From: Eubacteriales bacterium
Lineage (GTDB): Bacteria > Bacillota > Clostridia > Christensenellales > CAG-138
Reading direction: 5' to 3'
NCBI GenBank assembly: GCA_030695285.1
Contig: JAUYTF010000479.1
Coordinates: 1-5,553 of the forward strand
DNA length: 5,553 bases
Shown here: positions 1 through 3,914 of the stretch, in pieces
How positions within the stretch are numbered: position 1 is the stretch's first letter
Layout: each line of letters opens with the position of its first letter
Notes under the pieces: generated by a model
The model's database searches: none
Seen by the model: the letters and a program-made list of their open reading frames with translations, nothing else
Told to the model about the DNA's origin: nothing
Translations under genes and position numbers: made by a program

Positions 1-1
1 G

Positions 2-454
2 GAGGAATCCGCTGCGTGGATTGAGGCGCATAAGCTCAATCTGCACCATTGGTTTTTCTCCACCGACCTGACGCATTATAAGCGCGGCGGGCGCATCTCG
101 CCGACTGCGTTTGTCGTTGGCTCTCTGCTCAACATCAACCCGCTGATGAATATGGACGACGGCGGTCACCTGACCCCGCGCTTCAAGATCAACGGTAAAA
201 AGCGCGTGATGCGCGAGATGGTCAAGCAGATGGAGCTGCATGCGGAAAACGGGCTGGACTATGACAAGAAATGCTTCCTCTCAAACTCCGCCTGCCTAGA
301 GGACGCAGCGAGCGTTGCCGCCCTCGTGGAAGAGACCTTCCCCAAGCTCAACGGCAAGGTGCTCATCAACAGCGTCGGCACCGTGGTGGGTTCGCATACC
401 GGCCCCGGGACGGTGGCGCTCTTCTTCTGGGGCGATTCCAGAAAGAAAGCGTAA
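2..454 (+). CDS. DegV family fatty-acid-binding protein, C-terminal half (5' truncated by window edge)
   Basis: The visible 150 residues are open from the left edge to TAA at 452-454, with a TAG right behind it. DegV/FakB family proteins bind a fatty acid in a cleft between two domains. In Firmicutes the FakB members present exogenous fatty acid to the kinase FakA for phosphorylation in the cytoplasm. Seen here are the family signature KRGGRIS (fragment residues 27-33) followed by GSLLNINPLM (40-49), and the C-terminal signature SHTGPGTVALFF (131-142). Family members are usually about 280-290 residues, so roughly the N-terminal half, with its lipid-head-group Thr/Ser motif, lies outside the window. 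The N-terminal codons, start and promoter cannot be judged. The last codons (FFWGDSRKKA) lie inside the first copy of a tandem repeat that continues past the stop. Family assignment is firm; which fatty acid it binds, and whether it partners with FakA, is not shown. Confidence 0.93.
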   Translation, partial: EESAAWIEAHKLNLHHWFFSTDLTHYKRGGRISPTAFVVGSLLNINPLMNMDDGGHLTPRFKINGKKRVMREMVKQMELHAENGLDYDKKCFLSNSACLEDAASVAALVEETFPKLNGKVLINSVGTVVGSHTGPGTVALFFWGDSRKKA

Positions 455-605
455 TAGAGTAAGATTGGTTTATGATTTCTTCTGGGGAGATTTCTGAAAG
501 AAAAATTAGAAGAAAGGTTGGTTTATGATTTCTTCTGGGTAGATTTCTGAAAAAAATTAGAAGAAAGATTGGTTTATCACTTCATCTGCGGTGATTTCAG
601 AAGAA
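422..605 (+). repeat. Decayed tandem repeat, 3 full copies plus 1 partial, derived from the degV 3' end
   Basis: Four head-to-tail copies can be aligned by eye: 422-476 (55 bp), 477-529 (53 bp), 530-580 (51 bp) and a partial copy at about 581-605. Each starts TTCTTCTGGG (TTCATCTGCG in copy 4), continues GATTYCWGAA, and in copies 1-3 ends with an A-rich tract and TTGGTTTAT. Copy 1 spans the last codons of the DegV gene, its stop and the first spacer bases. Copies 2 and 3 still read FFWGDF-stop and FFWVDF-stop in the equivalent frame. The simplest inference is tandem duplication of the gene's end followed by divergence. Copies 2 and 3 also carry an internal inverted repeat (TTTCTTCT at 476-483 with AGAAGAAA at 508-515; 529-536 with 559-566), so the transcript could form a series of weak A/U-rich stems ahead of the terminator. 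No function is known. Confidence 0.85.
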
Positions 606-653
606 TAACGCTATCCTTGAAACCAACAACAAAATTGTACTGATTCCAACCGT

Positions 654-681
654 CAAAAAGTCCCGGCTTCGGGACTTTTTG
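654..681. terminator. Bidirectional rho-independent terminator between convergent genes
   Basis: A perfect 12-bp stem, CAAAAAGTCCCG (654-665) with CGGGACTTTTTG (670-681), closes a GCTT loop. The A5 and T5 tracts are inside the stem, so the structure ends in a U-run on both strands. It can stop the DegV transcript (stop codon 199 bp upstream) and, on the minus strand, the flavoprotein transcript (stop codon 124 bp away). The 124 bp between the stem and position 806 shows no gene or further structure. Confidence 0.93.
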
Positions 682-805
682 GTTTCTCTGATACTCTCGT
701 CTTTGCTATTGCATCATTTTGTCTTTTGCACCGTTTTTGCAGAATGCTTGGAGGATCGCACCGCAATCTGCCGTTTGCTTTGCGCATGCATATGAAGACC
801 TTCTC

Positions 806-1507
806 TCAAGCACGTTTCCACGGGCGGGCTTTGTCCAGCCAGCCTTGCGCCTGCCAATGCTGCTTCTCCACCGGGGATGCGCTCAGATTCGCCTTTTGCA
901 TCGCCGCCATGACAGCGAACATGAATCTCGTCTTGATCCCAGCGCGCGGCGGGGTGTTTTTGCTGAGTTTCTTTGCCAGTCTCCCCGTGTCTTTCGTGAT
1001 CTTGTTTTTCACCTTCGGTTTGACGCCTTCCCAGTTCATGGCCTGCACGCTTGCGCCGTAACGGTAAATCTTCGGCACGCCCCAGAAGAACAGCGATTTG
1101 GAGATGCCCTTGGTTGCGCCCGCAGTTGAGCTGCCCGCAGAGGTCGAGAGTACGACCGCCTTCTTTAGAAACATGGAAGCGCGCGGTCGGTGCGCCATCC
1201 ACATGGTAAACGTCAGGTCCAGCAGGGATTTCATCGGTGCGGAAGGCGCCATGCAGTACGTCGGCGTGGTGAAAATGAGCAGGTTTGCCGCCTCCATCGC
1301 GTCCACAATCGCCTGCTTTTGCTCGTGCCACGGGCAGTCCGCGTCGTTTTCGATGCAGCGGTAGCAACCAAGACAAAAATGGTTCAGATCCCGCGGCAGA
1401 AAGAACTCCGTGATCTCGTTTTCTCCCGAAATCTGGTCGACCAGAAGTCTGCCCATCTGATAGGAGCTGCCGTTATGATTCTGTCCGTGAATGATCGTGA
1501 TCTTCAT
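806..1507 (-). CDS. Flavodoxin-family NAD(P)H-dependent oxidoreductase with four-cysteine cluster
   Basis: A 233-residue cytoplasmic flavoprotein-type protein. The N-terminus (MKITIIHG) is the first beta strand of a flavodoxin fold, followed by a phosphate-binding loop GQNHNGSS (residues 8-15) of the kind that holds FMN. FxCxGCYxC lies at 44-51, with cysteines 45, 48, 51 and 58. The TTPTYCMAPSAPMKSLLDLT segment is the second flavin-contact region typical of the NADPH-dependent FMN reductase / iron-sulfur flavoprotein group. The C-terminal part, from about residue 140 on (FFWGVPKIYRYG, then a Lys-rich stretch), extends past the core fold. It contains a conserved-looking QAMNWEGV motif and no membrane segment. 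The ATG at 1505-1507 is preceded by a purine-rich GGGGGAA with 6-8 nt spacing, which supports this start. The gene is monocistronic, with its own promoter and the shared terminator. The substrate is unknown. Whether the cysteines hold a metal cluster or act as redox thiols cannot be told from sequence. Confidence 0.88.
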   Translation of the reverse strand: MKITIIHGQNHNGSSYQMGRLLVDQISGENEITEFFLPRDLNHFCLGCYRCIENDADCPWHEQKQAIVDAMEAANLLIFTTPTYCMAPSAPMKSLLDLTFTMWMAHRPRASMFLKKAVVLSTSAGSSTAGATKGISKSLFFWGVPKIYRYGASVQAMNWEGVKPKVKNKITKDTGRLAKKLSKNTPPRAGIKTRFMFAVMAAMQKANLSASPVEKQHWQAQGWLDKARPWKRA

Positions 1508-1549
1508 GTTTGATTCCCCCGTTTGGCGCGCTTCTTAGCGCCTGAAATC

Positions 1550-1578
1550 ATTATAGCGACAGAAAACACGCGGTACAA
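1550..1578 (-). promoter_or_regulatory. Sigma-A type promoter of the flavoprotein gene
   Basis: On the minus strand a consensus -10 TATAAT (complement of 1550-1555) is preceded by TTGTAC (complement of 1573-1578) at an exact 17-bp spacing. The -35 matches only in its TTG. Transcription would start near 1543, leaving a short leader before the ATG at 1507. That leader can form a 5-bp hairpin, AGCGC with GCGCT around an AAGA loop (1528-1541). The first CACGCG hexamer of the control region (1567-1572) lies in the spacer. Confidence 0.7.
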
Positions 1579-1635
1579 CGAGTAATTCACGCGCATTCTT
1601 GTAAAATAGTCGCAAAAAACCTAGGGAAGCACGCG
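1567..1635 (+). repeat. Three phased CACGCG hexamers in the divergent intergenic region
   Basis: CACGCG occurs at 1567-1572, 1588-1593 and 1630-1635, with starts 21 and 42 bp apart, i.e. two and four helical turns, so all three face the same side of the DNA. The surrounding sequence is AT-rich, which makes three copies somewhat notable. The first sits inside the flavoprotein promoter spacer, and the last is about 38 bp upstream of the moxR -35 region. This could be a regulator binding array, but a six-base word in a GC-rich genome may recur by chance. Confidence 0.25.
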
Positions 1636-1672
1636 TGTAAATTTCATATTTGTATACATTCTTGCAATACTC

Positions 1673-1703
1673 TTGCCCTTCTCGCCCGTTAGACTGCTAT
1701 AAT
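1673..1703 (+). promoter_or_regulatory. Extended -10 promoter of the moxR operon
   Basis: TGCTATAAT at 1695-1703 is a perfect TGnTATAAT extended -10. The best -35 is TTGCCC (1673-1678) at a long 19-bp spacing, so the extended -10 probably carries recognition. The predicted start of transcription is near 1710, just before a stem-loop at 1714. It is divergent from the flavoprotein promoter; the two -35 elements are 94 bp apart. Confidence 0.7.
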
Positions 1704-1713
1704 ATGGATATTA

Positions 1714-1733
1714 CCGCGCGATCGCGGATTTTT
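1714..1733 (+). promoter_or_regulatory. 5'-terminal stem-loop / palindrome in the moxR leader
   Basis: CCGCG (1714-1718) pairs with CGCGG (1723-1727) around CGAT and is followed by ATTTTT (1728-1733). At DNA level the core CGCGATCGCG (1717-1726) is a perfect 10-bp palindrome. With a start near 1710, the hairpin would sit at the very 5' end of the mRNA, 16 nt before the ribosome binding site. It could protect the message, or the palindrome could be an operator overlapping the start of transcription. It resembles a terminator, but lies too close to the start for a classical attenuator. Confidence 0.5.
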
Positions 1734-1743
1734 GTGATGTTAT

Positions 1744-1749
1744 GAGGAA
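1744..1749 (+). promoter_or_regulatory. Ribosome binding site that decides the moxR start
   Basis: GAGGAA at 1744-1749 stands 10 nt before the ATG at 1760. The upstream in-frame ATG at 1742 overlaps this site and has no purine-rich sequence before it (TTTTTGTGATGTT), so 1760 is the better start. Confidence 0.7.
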
Positions 1750-1759
1750 TACTACTTTG

Positions 1760-2689
1760 ATGCAACAAGTGCAGGAAATCATCAGTCAGGTTCGTAAGGT
1801 CGTCGTCGGCAAAGACGCCGTCATCGGCAGCATATTGATGGCGATGCTCGCGCAGGGGCATGTTTTGCTCGAAGACGTGCCGGGCGTGGGGAAAACCACC
1901 ATGGCGCTCGCGTTTTCGCGGACGATGGATCTCTCCTATAAGCGCATGCAATTCACGCCGGACGTGATGCCCTCGGACATCACCGGCTATACCACGATCC
2001 AAACCGGCGGCGCTGTGGGCCAATATGTGCCGGGCGCCGCGATGTGCAACCTCTTTCTGGCGGACGAAATCAACCGCGCGTCGAGCAAGACCCAGTCCGC
2101 TCTACTGGAGGTCATGGAGGAAAACAGCATCACGGTAGACGGCGTCACACGCGCCGTTCCCCAGCCGTTTCTCGTCATCGCCACCCAGAATCCCGCGGGT
2201 TCTTCCGGCACACAGCCGCTCCCGGAATCCCAGCTTGACCGCTTCATGGTGCGGCTCTCGATGGGTTATCCCGACCGCAGGAGCGAGATGGAGATGCTGC
2301 GCCGACATCAAAACGCGGTTTCGCTTGACTCCGTCAACCGCGTCATCACCCCGCAGGATCTAATGGTGATGCAGCGCGAGGTGGAGGCCGTCTATGTTTC
2401 CGAGGCATTGTTTGCCTATATCACCGAGCTGACCGGCTGGACGCGCACGCAGCCCGCCATCCGCATCGGTGTGAGCCCCCGCGGCACCATCTCCCTGCTG
2501 CGCATGAGCAAGGCCGCGGCGTATCTCTCCGGCCGCAACTATCTCATCCCGCAGGATGTTCAGCTGGTGTTTGAAAGCGTGGCCGCCCACCGCATCTTGC
2601 TCAGCCCCCGCGCGCTGGTCAGCGGCGTGAGTGAGCAGCAGCTCGCAAAACGCGCGCTCACGCAGGTGCAGGCGCCCGTGGCGGTGTAA
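1760..2689 (+). CDS. MoxR-family AAA+ ATPase
   Basis: A 309-residue cytoplasmic ATPase of the MoxR group, whose members are thought to act as chaperone-like machines maturing or activating partner proteins, often encoded next to DUF58 or VWA proteins. Motifs, numbered from Met at 1760: Walker A DVPGVGKT (39-46, Lys45), Walker B LFLADE (98-103, Asp102/Glu103), sensor 1 ATQN (141-144), LPESQLDRF with the likely arginine finger Arg161, and sensor 2 SPRGT with Arg241. The C-terminal lid helices follow, including YLIPQDV. All nucleotide-binding and hydrolysis residues are present and the length is normal, so the enzyme should be active. Starting at 1742 would add only six residues (MRNTTL) and would lack a ribosome binding site. 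It is first in the operon, behind an extended -10 promoter and a leader stem-loop, and its TAA is 4 bp before the next gene. The protein substrate is not known. Confidence 0.95.
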   Translation: MQQVQEIISQVRKVVVGKDAVIGSILMAMLAQGHVLLEDVPGVGKTTMALAFSRTMDLSYKRMQFTPDVMPSDITGYTTIQTGGAVGQYVPGAAMCNLFLADEINRASSKTQSALLEVMEENSITVDGVTRAVPQPFLVIATQNPAGSSGTQPLPESQLDRFMVRLSMGYPDRRSEMEMLRRHQNAVSLDSVNRVITPQDLMVMQREVEAVYVSEALFAYITELTGWTRTQPAIRIGVSPRGTISLLRMSKAAAYLSGRNYLIPQDVQLVFESVAAHRILLSPRALVSGVSEQQLAKRALTQVQAPVAV

Positions 2690-2693
2690 TTTC

Positions 2694-3914
2694 ATGGCCG
2701 GAAACCGGATTTTATACACATATGCGCTCTTTTTCGCGTTTATCTTATTCGTGTTGTTCGATCTGTATCTGTTCCACCTGCTGCTGATTTTTTTGCTGAT
2801 CTTGCCGCTAGTATCGCTGCTATCGGCGCTTCCCGTGCGCAAAAATCTGCGTTATGCGCTGGAGATTGACGACGATATCATGCCAAAAGGCGTCTGCGAC
2901 ATACGGCTCATGGCACGAAACAACAGCATCCTGCCCTGCGCCGGCGTGCGCTTCACGCTCGAAAGGCACAACGCCCTCGGTCGCGTCGGCGAACGGTATA
3001 CCGAGTCTGCCGAGGATGTCGTGCAGTTTTCTCTGGGGCCGATGCGTTCGCACGCCATACAGCCCGCCGTCAAGATGGCGCATTGCGGCCGGGTAGATCT
3101 CATCGTGCGCCGCGTACAGGTGCTCGATTCACTTGGTTTACTTGCGCTGAACGTCCCTGCGAAAAACGGCTCAACCCCCGCGGGCAGCATCTACGTGCTG
3201 CCGGAGCTGCAGCACAGGAGCATCCAGACGGACGAAGCTGCGGATCTGGGGCTCGACAGCGCGCGCTATTCCACAGAAAAAGCGGGCAATGACCCTTCCG
3301 AAATCTTCCAGCTGCGCGATTATCGCGAGGGCGACCCGCGCCACAGCGTGCACTGGAAGCTCAGTAGCCGCATGAACCGCCTGATCGTCCGCGAGTTCGG
3401 CTTGCCGTTGAACCCATCTTTACACTTCTTACTCGAGCTGCGCGAGGATGCCACGCCAGACGCGGCGGAGGCCATGCTCAGCACCATGCTCGCGTTTTCA
3501 GAGTATCTCATGGCACGGGACGTCAACCACGTCATCAGCTGGATCAGCGAGGAGGGCGGCCTTCGCACCATGCCCGTCACAGGGCCGGAGGCGTTGGCTT
3601 CCGTGCTGCACGAGTTGCTCGCCCTGCCGGGGCAGGCACGCTGGAGCACGCTGGAGCGCTTCGCAACCGAAGGCGCGGCGCGGGCAGATACGCACGTGAT
3701 CTATCTGGTTGCGGGCAGCATCTGGAACGCGGTGGGGGACGAAGCAGGCGCGCGCCTGCTCGCGGCGCTGACTGATCTTGGCGCCTGCCGCCGCCTGACG
3801 CTGATGCCTGAGCGATGCGACGACGGAACCGCTGCCGCACTTAGGGATCTCGGGTGCGAGGTGCAGCTGCTCGACGGCAGCATCCCCGGGGCTGAATCGG
3901 AGGTGGACGCATGA
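2694..3914 (+). CDS. DUF58 domain membrane protein, MoxR partner
   Basis: A 406-residue protein with two closely spaced N-terminal membrane helices (about 7-22 and 25-46), then a beta-rich stretch (about 50-170). The DUF58 signature follows: EIFQLRDYREGDPRHSVHWK (203-222), Arg226 and the closing IVREF (231-235). The C-terminal part (240-395) has the alternating strand/helix look of a VWA-like fold, with LHFLLELREDA and THVIYLVA as strands, but no complete MIDAS DxSxS is visible, as is usual for DUF58. The ATG at 2694 is chosen because the first hydrophobic helix begins just after it. An open upstream extension to 2631 would encode an Arg/Ser-rich 21-residue shadow inside moxR. Only a weak GGCGGTG (2680-2686) precedes this start, so translation probably depends on ribosomes ending moxR 4 bp upstream. 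DUF58 proteins beside MoxR are expected to be its partner; the biochemical role is unresolved. Confidence 0.92.
   Translation: MAGNRILYTYALFFAFILFVLFDLYLFHLLLIFLLILPLVSLLSALPVRKNLRYALEIDDDIMPKGVCDIRLMARNNSILPCAGVRFTLERHNALGRVGERYTESAEDVVQFSLGPMRSHAIQPAVKMAHCGRVDLIVRRVQVLDSLGLLALNVPAKNGSTPAGSIYVLPELQHRSIQTDEAADLGLDSARYSTEKAGNDPSEIFQLRDYREGDPRHSVHWKLSSRMNRLIVREFGLPLNPSLHFLLELREDATPDAAEAMLSTMLAFSEYLMARDVNHVISWISEEGGLRTMPVTGPEALASVLHELLALPGQARWSTLERFATEGAARADTHVIYLVAGSIWNAVGDEAGARLLAALTDLGACRRLTLMPERCDDGTAAALRDLGCEVQLLDGSIPGAESEVDA
3899..3904 (+). promoter_or_regulatory. Ribosome binding site for the transglutaminase-like gene
   Basis: GGAGGT lies inside the end of the DUF58 gene, 6 nt before the ATG at 3911. 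It is the strongest Shine-Dalgarno match in the operon and fixes the start at the ATGA overlap. Confidence 0.8.

Noticed and set aside
1079..1090. A 12-base word TTCTTCTGGGGC on the minus strand identical to the start of the degV-end repeat at 422-433.
   Set aside because: In both places it encodes Phe-Phe-Trp-Gly in unrelated proteins, and the similarity stops there. Treated as coincidence rather than a further repeat copy.
714..1376. A 220-codon minus-strand open frame overlapping the flavoprotein gene.
   Set aside because: It is a same-strand shadow in another frame with low-complexity basic sequence. The flavodoxin-fold frame has clear motifs, a ribosome binding site and a promoter.
1714..1733. 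Reading the leader stem-loop plus T5 as a classical terminator or riboswitch attenuator.
   Set aside because: It lies only a few bases after the predicted transcription start, with no room for a sensing structure or leader peptide. Kept only as a 5'-end structure or palindrome.
3636..3655. Perfect 10-bp tandem duplication GCACGCTGGA in the DUF58 gene, whose slippage would shift the frame.
   Set aside because: Only two copies, and the reading frame and protein look normal on both sides. Too short to argue for phase variation.
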